From an uncultured Prevotellaceae bacterium (GTDB lineage: Bacteria; Bacteroidota; Bacteroidia; Bacteroidales; Bacteroidaceae), in NCBI GenBank assembly GCA_902768785.1, contig CACXMM010000023.1, positions 1-64,000 of the forward strand: 64,000 bases of DNA, in the 5' to 3' direction. The notes under the pieces were generated by a model that was not told where the DNA came from, did no database searches, and was given only the letters and a program-made list of their open reading frames with translations. The position numbers and the translations under genes are program-made. Shown in pieces: positions 52,845 through 61,188 of this stretch (its first letter is position 1; every line of letters begins with the position of its first letter).

Positions 52845-55207
52845 TTTACAACGCGCTTGCCGTTGTAAATATACACTCCCTTCTTCGTGGGCTTGCCGTT
52901 CAGTTTCTGACCCTCGATGGTGTACCACTCATCAGTGCAATTATCCATTGTCCATTGTCCATTATCCATTATCTGGACTCCTGTCGCAATGGCATGTGGA
53001 TCATACCGAGTCACGAACGATGAAGAGGCCCAGCGACTTTCTTCCGTCCCCCTGACTCCCTTCACCCGCCATAGATACGGTGCGTCGTTGACCAGCCGCG
53101 TGGCCACGAAGGAACTGCTACCATCGCTGATGGGCTTCTCTATGATGCGGTTATCTGCAAACACATACACGGCGAGAATATCAAATCTATCATCCGTTAT
53201 CTGAGCATGACCCATGAAGCTGAGGGTTCCGCCGAGGTCTACATCGGAGATGAGCAGCCAATCGTCTGGGGTCAATGTGACTCCGCCATGTTTCCAACAG
53301 GTTGAAGAGATGCCAGAATGATCGTTATAAGGTATCCAGGAATCCTCTTCTTTGTTGCTTAGGATCTCCCATCCATAGCTATCACCATCCTGGTCAATCG
53401 ATGATAGTTTCGCGGGCATTCCCCATTCACAATTCTCAAAGTCTTCTGAGAAGACCGTCGTACCTTCTGGGTTGGTCAGCACGATATCATCAAGATGGAG
53501 CCAACTGTCTTCGGTCGCGTTATAGTGGCGGATGAGGATGGAACCCTTACCGCTGTAACGTTGCAAATCGAAGGAATAAACTCTTTTCCCACCATATACT
53601 TTAATGTCTTCTCCCAGTTTCCACCCTGCGTTGTATTGCAACACATAGTTGTCGAGCGTTCCGTCCCAACTCAGCGTGGCCTCCGTCGCCTCCGGTACGC
53701 CGCTCGTCAGGTTCTTCGGCTTAGGACAAATCTCTGCCGTGGTGAAGGTGATGGGTTCGGACCACGTGCTGACGATGTTCGCATCATAGTAGGAGCGCAC
53801 CATCAGCGTGTACTGGGTGTCAAACTCCAGGTCCGTCAGCATGTAGGGATTGTTGTCGACAAGAATCAGGTTCTCCATATCGTGATTGATGCAGATCTGC
53901 CATTGTGTGGCGTCGCCTCTCTCGTTCCAGCCTATCGCCGCGCTGTTCGCCGTGACGTCAGAAGCCTTCAGCTCGATAGGTCTCGGGCAGTCCAGGTTGG
54001 CTGTATAGAAGACGGGATTTTCCAATTTATTCGACCCCTCGAAGATGACCTCTCCAAACGGATCGCGGACTACATAGGAACAATCATAGGCATAACCACT
54101 GCCTTCCCATACGAAGTAGATATCACGCCCTAAGCAGACAGGCAGCTCGCCGCTATTGTCGTATCCGTTTCCGATTGTCCATTTATCAAGTTCCTCATCT
54201 GTCAACGCATCCTTGACGAAGATGGCAATCGGCCCCCAACCGTCACCATAGCTATCGTGCAGCTCATAGCTGATCTTGACCATCTTATCAGGCGAGCAAT
54301 ATAGCGTGCGGATGGTGACCGTTTCGCTCCATTTGCTCACATCAGTACCGTTCACTGCCCGCACCTTTATCTCATAAAAATGATCTGTCTTCAACGAATG
54401 ATCTTCATCCAACTTGGTGAGAGTATAGGGATTGTCTGAGGTATCGATCAGATACTCTTTGTTCTCTTCGACATCTTTGACGTAAATCTGCCATTCAGAG
54501 GCACCCGATTGCCACTCTATCTTGGCGCTGTTCAGGGTTTCACAGGTGACATTGATAGCAGAAGGAGCGGCAAGCTCTTCTCCTGCCGAACTATAGCAGA
54601 ACGTCACCTTGGGCAAGTAATCCGTACAGGAGGGCTTTACATCATCCAAAGTATAACTAGTACTTTTCCTGCCAAGTATGCAGGCCCTACTCATATCCTT
54701 CTTAGTCTTGAAATTTGGCGAAGTATAGTTGTTTCCTGGTTCGGTCAGATGGAAAACCACGAGCAGATTACCCCCCTGATAGTAGAAAGATTTGTTGAAC
54801 ACGACCCACATGGTATCCCCCGTGGCGTCGAGTTGCCCCGTATAGACAGGGTCAACTTTCGTGAAGTCGGTGAACGACAGGTTTTCAGTAGGGAAAGAGC
54901 TTTGAGCAACTTCCTTTAGATAGACTTTAAAGGTGGCTTCCCATACAAATTTGGCTTTGTAACTGCCGGTATAGAAGGCCATTCGCGATATGTTGCTATT
55001 TTCCATACCTTGGAGATATTCAGCAGGATAGATCATCTCACACTTCTGATACCAATCTGCGTATTTTCCATAAACGGGTATATCTGTGTTATTATAATCA
55101 GTAGTCTCGAACACCGTCAACGTATCCGTTTCTCCCTCCCCCTCGGCCTTTGCGTTACCCGCCCAAGCCAGCAGGAGCATCACTGTCAATAGAATTTTTT
55201 CTTTCAT
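52841..55207 (-). CDS. Secreted fibronectin type III protein, paralogue of its neighbour
   Basis: 788 residues with a signal peptide (MKEKILLTVMLLLAWAGNAKA). The N-terminal module (YADWYQKCEMIYPAEYLQG) matches the one in the 1333-residue paralogue. FN3-like domains (AKIEWQSGASEWQIYV, AAIGWNERGDATQWQIC) and an adhesin-type region (FSEDFENCEWGMPAKLSS; LLISDVDLGGTLSF) follow. The C-terminal tail is WYTIEGQKLNGKPTKKGVYI. Just before it, MDNGQWTMDN is encoded by a five-unit heptad repeat (52940-52974), where the paralogue has an unrelated stretch. Probably surface exposed. Confidence 0.8.
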   Translation of the reverse strand: MKEKILLTVMLLLAWAGNAKAEGEGETDTLTVFETTDYNNTDIPVYGKYADWYQKCEMIYPAEYLQGMENSNISRMAFYTGSYKAKFVWEATFKVYLKEVAQSSFPTENLSFTDFTKVDPVYTGQLDATGDTMWVVFNKSFYYQGGNLLVVFHLTEPGNNYTSPNFKTKKDMSRACILGRKSTSYTLDDVKPSCTDYLPKVTFCYSSAGEELAAPSAINVTCETLNSAKIEWQSGASEWQIYVKDVEENKEYLIDTSDNPYTLTKLDEDHSLKTDHFYEIKVRAVNGTDVSKWSETVTIRTLYCSPDKMVKISYELHDSYGDGWGPIAIFVKDALTDEELDKWTIGNGYDNSGELPVCLGRDIYFVWEGSGYAYDCSYVVRDPFGEVIFEGSNKLENPVFYTANLDCPRPIELKASDVTANSAAIGWNERGDATQWQICINHDMENLILVDNNPYMLTDLEFDTQYTLMVRSYYDANIVSTWSEPITFTTAEICPKPKNLTSGVPEATEATLSWDGTLDNYVLQYNAGWKLGEDIKVYGGKRVYSFDLQRYSGKGSILIRHYNATEDSWLHLDDIVLTNPEGTTVFSEDFENCEWGMPAKLSSIDQDGDSYGWEILSNKEEDSWIPYNDHSGISSTCWKHGGVTLTPDDWLLISDVDLGGTLSFMGHAQITDDRFDILAVYVFADNRIIEKPISDGSSSFVATRLVNDAPYLWRVKGVRGTEESRWASSSFVTRYDPHAIATGVQIMDNGQWTMDNCTDEWYTIEGQKLNGKPTKKGVYIYNGKRVVN
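52940..52974. repeat. 7-bp-period array inside the coding sequence
   Basis: Five heptads (ATTATCC, ATTGTCC, ATTGTCC, ATTATCC, ATTATCT) within the second FN3 gene, encoding MDNGQWTMDN near its C-terminus. Confidence 0.8.
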
Positions 55208-55232
55208 TTAGCGTTGATATTGATTTCCGCTG

Positions 55233-55263
55233 CAAAGTTACAAAATAATATGCTAAATGCAAA
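55233..55263 (-). promoter_or_regulatory. Promoter of the second FN3 gene
   Basis: TTTG (55263-55260), 19-bp spacer, TAACTTTG (55240-55233) on the minus strand: full consensus, 25 bp before the ATG. Confidence 0.65.
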
Positions 55264-55524
55264 GAAAATAAGCAATTATAACGAAAATACATAGGAAAGA
55301 ATACGACAGAAAGTGATGGACCGTTCTCATTCATATAGGGTGGTGGGGGTGGGGGTGGGGGCAACAATTTCTAAAACCCCCGCGCGCGCGCGTATAGAGT
55401 TATTATTATTTTTATAAATGTTACAAAAACCACGCCACCCCCCTCACCCCCCCACCCTCACCCACCTGCTCCATTCAGGTGGGATTTGGCAAAAACAAGG
55501 GAGGGTTGTTATACATTCGTGATT
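55264..55524. repeat. Low-complexity region: G-runs, (CG)n and C-runs
   Basis: Four runs of G (GG TGGGGG TGGGGG TGGGGG, 55342-55361) could form a G-quadruplex. Then comes (CG)6 at 55381-55392, prone to Z-DNA, and C-runs at 55432-55464 roughly complementary to the G-runs. A hairpin CCACCTG/CAGGTGG follows near 55463-55484. The interval holds no gene; the polyproline frame through it is an artefact. Confidence 0.7.
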
Positions 55525-57777
55525 CTACTTGACCACGACTTTCTTTCCGTTCTTCAGGTAAATGCCTTTGTGCGTGGGCTTGTTGATACGCTGACCGCCG
55601 AGAGTGTTCCATGTCGGTGTGGTCTGTTCAGCGACAGCATTTTTCACCTGTGTGGCAACAGAAATGTCAGAAATCATCACATGGGGAGCTATGTTACGGT
55701 CATGATCGATAATGTAGTGGGTATAGTCAACACTCTTCCAATCGTAGGGCACAGGCTTCGTGATCTCCAATCCAGGACCGAGCGTAAACCGTGGTGTTGA
55801 GTATGCAATCAATCGGGATCCCACACACACCGCGGCATAGTCGCCTTTCAAATCATATTTTCCACTTATGATGACTACCTCACCACACAAGAGGGCCTTC
55901 TCCACGTTGCTGACAGCATAGTTCCCGCCGGTGAAGGTGACTTTGGCAATACTTTCTATGCCTGCAGTTTCGTCTTCGTCGTCACCTGTGATCGTGAGCG
56001 TGCCGTTGTTGCAGAGGTTCATTTCTCGATATGAGGCGATGCCGCATGCAGCATTGGTGAAGCTAATGTGGTTGTCTCCGTTGAGAACGATGTTCAGCCC
56101 ATCGATGGCGCTATTTGGCCCTTTTTCTAAGTTCATGATGACAGCAACTTGTTTGTCACCATCATAGACACGATAGTTGAGATTGGCGTCGTTGAGTGTC
56201 AGCGTCTTGGCGTCAGGGTCGAAGGACACCGACCCCTCTGTGAGCCATAATAAGCTGCGCAGGCCCTCGTTCAGGTAGGGAATGTTTCCTTTGCAGAGCT
56301 GTATGCCACACACGCTCAGTGGATATTTCTCACCACAATTGCCGATGATGACGGAGCCGTCCCAGAAATACTGCACATTATCACCGGAGTATCCTGCCGG
56401 ACAGAGCACATCGCAGCCCTCGCTGGCGTCCACCACCAGTTTGGCCATGGGATAATAGCCGTTCTGCTGTCGCTGGCAATGGGCCTTGACGTAGGCGTTG
56501 TTCACATGGAGGATGCCTTCACTTCCACTGGCCTCCACACGGAAGGCGTCTTCGGTATATCCGCTCAGACAGCTGCCCAACTGGCTTTCCAAGTCGAGCG
56601 AGCAATCGCTCACGGTCAGGTTGTCGATAAAGTGATAACCCCATCGGCCAACAGCTTTCAGCGACGCCATTGTCGCGTTGGGGCGCTTGCTGATGTAAGG
56701 GTCGCCATAGATCTTGGTGCCGCGATACAGGTTCCACCCGTCTCCGCTCGTGGTGTTCTCGCCAACCAGCTTCACCTGTATGTTCTCCATGCCATTCACT
56801 GTTCCGTATTCATCCATGTTGAAGGCTTTCACATCATACTGGTTCAATGTGCCGATATGGGCATCGGTAAGCGTGAGTGTCTTGCCGTCAAAGGTCACAC
56901 TTCCGCCGTCGCCCAGCACATCGTCCTTGTTCTGGCGTGTCACTTGCGTACCACCCACAAACAGGTAGATGCTTTTGTCCTGCTCGATGACCCTCACGCT
57001 TTTCAGAACGTTACCGCTAGCATCGGCCAATCGTTCTTCTTCCCCTTCGTGAACCAGCTGAACATCATTGATCAGATCATATTTTGCAAAAGGACTCAGC
57101 ACGGGAGGTTCTGTGCTCTCGTCGCCTTCGTATGACACGGCAGCGATGCCGCCCATGAGGGTGACATCGCCCCCACCGAAAAAGATGTTGCCCTTATAAC
57201 AGAGTATACCAGAGTCACTGCAGTTAAACCTGTATTCACCACTTAGGAAGGAGACATTGCCGTCTGCCACAATTCCATAATTTCGCGTCTCTACCGTGGA
57301 GACGGTTGACGTGCGCAGGAAGCTGACTTCGAGTTTTCCGCTGCCCTTGAACACAACGCGGTCGGAGATATTAGCGAGGAATACACAAACTCCTGCGTCG
57401 GTTCCACCGGTAATCTTGTTATCACCTTCAACGACAAATGTCAGGTCGTCGATGCCCGGAAGTTCTCCATCGCCACTTGAATCCATCGTTACATTCATGA
57501 AAACAGCTGCCCCCAAAGGGTTTTCTGTGTTAACGCCATGGAATTCCATCTGCACATTGCGCAGCGTAATGGTGCGTTTGCCGTCGAACTCCACAGTGCC
57601 GCTCTTCAGATAGCCCTTCATCGTCAGCATCTGCGAAAGGTTCTGGCGGTTGGCATCTGTTATTGGTACGCCGCACACGTAGAGCGGATAGTCGGCGGCA
57701 GAAACGTTCACGGCCATGCCCATGAGCAGCAGAAGGCTCAGGCAGGCTCTTCGAAGGATTGTAGTTTTCATCATCAT
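55525..57777 (-). CDS. Secreted modular repeat protein with Por-like C-terminal tail
   Basis: 750 residues; signal peptide near the start (LSLLLLMGMAVNVSAA). Three copies of a module beginning YPLYVCGVPITDANRQNL, YLFVGGTQVTRQNKDDVL and YPLSVCGIQLCKGNIPYL are each followed by FDGKTLTLTDAHI-type strands, then NIQVKLVGENTTS or LNIVLNGDNHIS and beta-helix-like rungs (KVTFTGGNYAVSN). The pattern suggests a right-handed beta-helix. The tail is WNTLGGQRINKPTHKGIY. Function is unknown; proteins of this kind seem to me typical of Prevotella. A shorter relative lies directly upstream at 58030. Confidence 0.7.
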   Translation of the reverse strand: MMMKTTILRRACLSLLLLMGMAVNVSAADYPLYVCGVPITDANRQNLSQMLTMKGYLKSGTVEFDGKRTITLRNVQMEFHGVNTENPLGAAVFMNVTMDSSGDGELPGIDDLTFVVEGDNKITGGTDAGVCVFLANISDRVVFKGSGKLEVSFLRTSTVSTVETRNYGIVADGNVSFLSGEYRFNCSDSGILCYKGNIFFGGGDVTLMGGIAAVSYEGDESTEPPVLSPFAKYDLINDVQLVHEGEEERLADASGNVLKSVRVIEQDKSIYLFVGGTQVTRQNKDDVLGDGGSVTFDGKTLTLTDAHIGTLNQYDVKAFNMDEYGTVNGMENIQVKLVGENTTSGDGWNLYRGTKIYGDPYISKRPNATMASLKAVGRWGYHFIDNLTVSDCSLDLESQLGSCLSGYTEDAFRVEASGSEGILHVNNAYVKAHCQRQQNGYYPMAKLVVDASEGCDVLCPAGYSGDNVQYFWDGSVIIGNCGEKYPLSVCGIQLCKGNIPYLNEGLRSLLWLTEGSVSFDPDAKTLTLNDANLNYRVYDGDKQVAVIMNLEKGPNSAIDGLNIVLNGDNHISFTNAACGIASYREMNLCNNGTLTITGDDEDETAGIESIAKVTFTGGNYAVSNVEKALLCGEVVIISGKYDLKGDYAAVCVGSRLIAYSTPRFTLGPGLEITKPVPYDWKSVDYTHYIIDHDRNIAPHVMISDISVATQVKNAVAEQTTPTWNTLGGQRINKPTHKGIYLKNGKKVVVK

Positions 57778-57839
57778 CGTAGTTTTTTATGTGTACTTAA
57801 TGTTTGTTTAGGTGTTGCCACGGAAAATGGTTCACACCG

Positions 57840-57870
57840 CAAAGATACATCTTTTCCGTGAATCGAGCAA
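57840..57870 (-). promoter_or_regulatory. Promoter of the modular repeat protein gene
   Basis: TTG (57870-57868), 20-bp spacer, TATCTTTG (57847-57840) on the minus strand, about 63 bp before the first ATG. Confidence 0.6.
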
Positions 57871-57914
57871 GGATCTGCCGAGTTTTTTGCGTCTATTGGA
57901 TGGATCACCCCTCT

Positions 57915-58024
57915 TTCCGCCGTCATCTATCACTCGTTCCGCCGTCATCTAACACTCATTCCGCCGTCACTTATGGGGGTAAAGTGACGGCGGAACAACT
58001 CGTAGGGAACGGCGGAACAACTCG
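57915..58024. repeat. 22-bp-period array with internal dyad
   Basis: Five 22-bp units start at 57915, 57937, 57959, 57981 and 58003. The first three read TTCCGCCGTCA; the last two are in the opposite sense (GACGGCGGAAC). A perfect 14-bp inverted repeat (57959-57972 and 57982-57995) marks the switch. It is related to 1937-2046 in reverse orientation and ends 5 bp from a stop codon. Confidence 0.8.
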
Positions 58025-58029
58025 TAGGG

Positions 58030-58636
58030 TCACTTCAAGATCACCTTACGGCCATTGTGGATATAGATACCCTTTTGATCAGGTGTCGTCACGCGCCGAC
58101 CTTGTAAGTCGTAGTACACCCCATCCTTGCCATTCACCGTGATCTCTTGATGTGGTGCCTCCCCGATAGCCGTTACCACCGCGTTGGGATCCTCCCCTCT
58201 TACCACTTGCAGCTGACTGGCAGGCACTCTGTGCTGCTGACTGTTGAATAGAACATGATTCAGGAAATAGCAGCCGTTGCAGATAAGGTTGTTGACATCG
58301 ATGATGCACGAAGCACCTTGTGGGGAGTACATCGTGCCGCTCACATCATCCATCACCACCGCGGAAAGAAACTCCGTATCGTCATCCGCAGTGGTACCAG
58401 TGGCCCCATAGATGGAGAACAGAGCCGTCATGTCGAAGTCGATGTCTCTCAGTGTGAGTGTGGAGGGACCGTTCATCCAGATAGCCGTACCACTCTGGTT
58501 CTTCAACGTCAGCTTCCCTTCGCCGCAGATCGTCGTGTTACCTTTGAGCTTCATCGTGACATTCTCTTGAGTGGTATTCAGCTCACTGTCGCCCGTCAGC
58601 TCGATGATCAGATTATCAGCCTCCGAGGCTTATTTA
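58030..58636 (-). pseudogene. 5'-truncated remnant of a modular repeat protein gene
   Basis: The frame is open from directly after the bglX-like stop region (a TAA at about 58634) with no start codon or signal peptide at its head. The first ATG is at 58554, inside a recognisable module (NLIIELTGDSELNTTQENV precedes it). The C-terminus YYDLQGRRVTTPDQKGIYIH is a Por-like tail. It therefore looks like the C-terminal third of a relative of the 750-residue protein at 55525, left by a deletion or recombination that brought the GH3 gene to its edge. A 174-residue product from 58554 is possible but would not be exported. Confidence 0.65.
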
Positions 58637-61183
58637 TTAAATATTCGGGGTGTCCCAAACCTTTGTCTGCGAACAAACAACGGGAACGGATAAGTTACCG
58701 ACCTTCAGAAGGAAATCACCTTCCTCCAAGATCCAACGGCCATCAGCACCTACGAATGCCATGCTCTTACCCGGGAGGGTAAAGGTAACCGTCTTGGTCT
58801 CACCTGCCTGTAGTTCCACTTTCGTAAAATCACGTAACCGTTTGTTATCAGGCACGATAGAAGCAACGAGGTCACTGGAATACAACAGCACTGATTCCTT
58901 CCCCACCCGACTACCAGTATTCTTCACATCCACTGAGACGGTGAGCACATCGTCGGCGGTGAAACTCTTCTTGTCAACACGCAGGTTACTGTATTCGAAC
59001 TGCGTATAACTGAGACCGTAGCCGAATGGCCACAACAGGGATACCTTCGCATCGTAGTTATAGGCACCGGCCATCGTGCCCACCTCTTCGCTCACCTTGT
59101 AATCGTAGGTGTTCAGTGAGTTGATCTCACGAGGATAGGTGTAAGGCATCTTACCAGAGAAATTGACATCACCTGCCAACAGGTTGACAAGGGCATCACC
59201 ACCGTAGTTGCCTGGGATGAAGATATCCACGACGGCAGCAGCCAACGGCTCGATGTCGGAGATCAGACGCGGACGTCCTTCGTTGAGTACAAGGATGATG
59301 GGCTTACCCGTCTGGGCCAGTGCCTTCACGAGGTTCCGCTGGTTGTCGGAGAGCCAGAGGTCGGTGAGGTTACCCGGTGTCTCGGTATAGGAGTTCTCAC
59401 CGATGCAGGCAATGATGATATCCGCATCCTTCGCAGCCTGCTGCAGCCGACTTCCCTCCACGAATTGGAATTGTCCATTATCCATTTTCAATTGTCCATT
59501 ATCTACGATTTCCTCGTAGTAGGCACCGTCTTCATTGTAGGTTACGCCTTGTTCGAGGATGATGTTCTCCTTACCATATTGATTACTGAGCGCCTCGTAG
59601 ATGGTGTTGTACTTCTCAGAGAGATCCTCAGCCTTCGATCCCTGCCAGGTGTAGCTCCATCCACCATGGAGACAGCGCATCTGGTTGGCGTTGGGACCCG
59701 TCAATAATACTTTGAACTTGGAACTTTGAACTTTGAGCTTTTGGGGATCTAACGGGAGGATATTGTTCGTGTTCTTCAGCAGCACCATCGACTCCTCAGC
59801 AGCCTGAAGCGACTTGGCAGCAAACTCATCACTACCGAACTTCTCATATCCCTTACCACCCGTATTGGGCTGCTCAAAGAGACCAAGACGGTATTTCACG
59901 CGGAGGATGCGGCGCACGGCATCGTCGATACGTGCCATCGAGACCTTCCCTTCCTCCACCAGTTCCTTCAGCAGGATGCAGAACTCCACGCTATAGGGAT
60001 CCATCGACATGTCGATACCGGCATTGATGGCAATGCGGATGGCGTCTTTCTTATCCTTGGCCACATGCTCACGGGTATAGAGGTTGTTGATATCAGCCCA
60101 GTCGGTTACCAACATACCATCCCACTGCAAATCCTCCTTCAGCCATTTCGTCAGATATTCATAGCTGGCATGAACAGGTACGCCATTGATTGAAGCAGAG
60201 TTCACCATCATGGTCAGGGTACCTGCCAAGGCTGCAGCCTTGAACGGCTCGAAGTATTTCTCACGAATCATCTGCGGTGAGAGATAGGCAGGCGTACGGT
60301 CCTTTCCCGACCAGGGGGCACCGTATGCGAAGTAGTGCTTCGTACTGGTTCCTACATGATACTGATCGATGTGGTTGGGATCATCACCCTGATAGCCCTT
60401 GATCTCGGCTTCCACCATCCGTGCATTGAGAATGGCATCTTCGCCGAAGCTCTCATAGACTCGAGGCCAGCGGGGATCACGACTGAGGTCAACAACGGGG
60501 TTATATACCCAAGGACAGTTACCGGCACGACTCTCATAGGCGGTGATCTCAGCACCTGTCCTGGCAATCTCCGTATTGAACGTGGCACCGATATTGATCG
60601 GCTGCGGGAAGAGTGTTCCACCTTGTATATAGGTCACGCCGTGGTTATGGTCAAGACCGTAAATGTCAGGGATGCCGATATATTTCATCGACTTCTTCTG
60701 GATAAGACCGATCCACTCCTGCCACTGGGCAACAGAGGGAGCACGGGTTCCCGGAGCATTGAGGATGGAGCCCACCTTCCATTTGGAAATGATCGTATCG
60801 AGCATGACCTCGTTGATCTTCCACGCCCGTTTCGTGGACCCTTCGTAGATATCCACGGGATAGTTACCCAAACGGTCGATGATGGCCTTGTCTGACTGCT
60901 TCACCAACTTATCGATCTCACTGGGGGGAGTACCGTACTGCTGGAGTACGGAGCGCACCTTCTCACGGTCCACCTTGGCGTTCTCCACTTTCATGTTCCC
61001 CATCACGTCGAGGTTCAGCTCCAGCATTTGTCCGATCTTCTCGTCGAGGGTCATCTTCGCAAGGGTTTTCTCAACCTTCGCCTCAAGGGCAGCATCCCTT
61101 GGAATGGCCGGCTTCACACTTCCCTGTGCCCACATTCCAATGGAGATGCAGGCTAAAATCACTGTCAAAATTGTCTTTTTCAT
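58637..61183 (-). CDS. GH3 beta-glucosidase, BglX-like
   Basis: 848 residues with a signal peptide ([21 protein letters not shown]). GH3 enzymes remove terminal beta-linked glucose or xylose in the periplasm. The domain order is standard: TIM barrel ([46 protein letters not shown] with the likely nucleophile Asp), alpha/beta sandwich ([18 protein letters not shown]) and C-terminal FN3-like domain ([16 protein letters not shown]). Two heptad arrays lie inside the frame, encoding [11 protein letters not shown] just before the sandwich strand and [12 protein letters not shown] later; these look like repeat insertions tolerated in loops. It starts 5 bp after the second GH3 gene. Confidence 0.93.
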   Translation of the reverse strand: MKKTILTVILACISIGMWAQGSVKPAIPRDAALEAKVEKTLAKMTLDEKIGQMLELNLDVMGNMKVENAKVDREKVRSVLQQYGTPPSEIDKLVKQSDKAIIDRLGNYPVDIYEGSTKRAWKINEVMLDTIISKWKVGSILNAPGTRAPSVAQWQEWIGLIQKKSMKYIGIPDIYGLDHNHGVTYIQGGTLFPQPINIGATFNTEIARTGAEITAYESRAGNCPWVYNPVVDLSRDPRWPRVYESFGEDAILNARMVEAEIKGYQGDDPNHIDQYHVGTSTKHYFAYGAPWSGKDRTPAYLSPQMIREKYFEPFKAAALAGTLTMMVNSASINGVPVHASYEYLTKWLKEDLQWDGMLVTDWADINNLYTREHVAKDKKDAIRIAINAGIDMSMDPYSVEFCILLKELVEEGKVSMARIDDAVRRILRVKYRLGLFEQPNTGGKGYEKFGSDEFAAKSLQAAEESMVLLKNTNNILPLDPQKLKVQSSKFKVLLTGPNANQMRCLHGGWSYTWQGSKAEDLSEKYNTIYEALSNQYGKENIILEQGVTYNEDGAYYEEIVDNGQLKMDNGQFQFVEGSRLQQAAKDADIIIACIGENSYTETPGNLTDLWLSDNQRNLVKALAQTGKPIILVLNEGRPRLISDIEPLAAAVVDIFIPGNYGGDALVNLLAGDVNFSGKMPYTYPREINSLNTYDYKVSEEVGTMAGAYNYDAKVSLLWPFGYGLSYTQFEYSNLRVDKKSFTADDVLTVSVDVKNTGSRVGKESVLLYSSDLVASIVPDNKRLRDFTKVELQAGETKTVTFTLPGKSMAFVGADGRWILEEGDFLLKVGNLSVPVVCSQTKVWDTPNI
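59470..59504. repeat. 7-bp-period array inside the GH3 gene
   Basis: Five heptads (ATTGTCC, ATTATCC, ATTTTCA, ATTGTCC, ATTATCT), same family as 52768-52844, encoding [11 protein letters not shown]. Confidence 0.8.
59710..59744. repeat. Second 7-bp-period array inside the GH3 gene
   Basis: Five heptads of another sequence (CTTTGAA, CTTGGAA, CTTTGAA, CTTTGAG, CTTTTGG), encoding [10 protein letters not shown]. Confidence 0.75.
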
Positions 61184-61188
61184 ATCTA

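Noticed and set aside
55155..55367. Frame starting with a run of prolines
   Set aside because: It is the translation of the G/C-run tract and overlaps the start of a real gene and its promoter.
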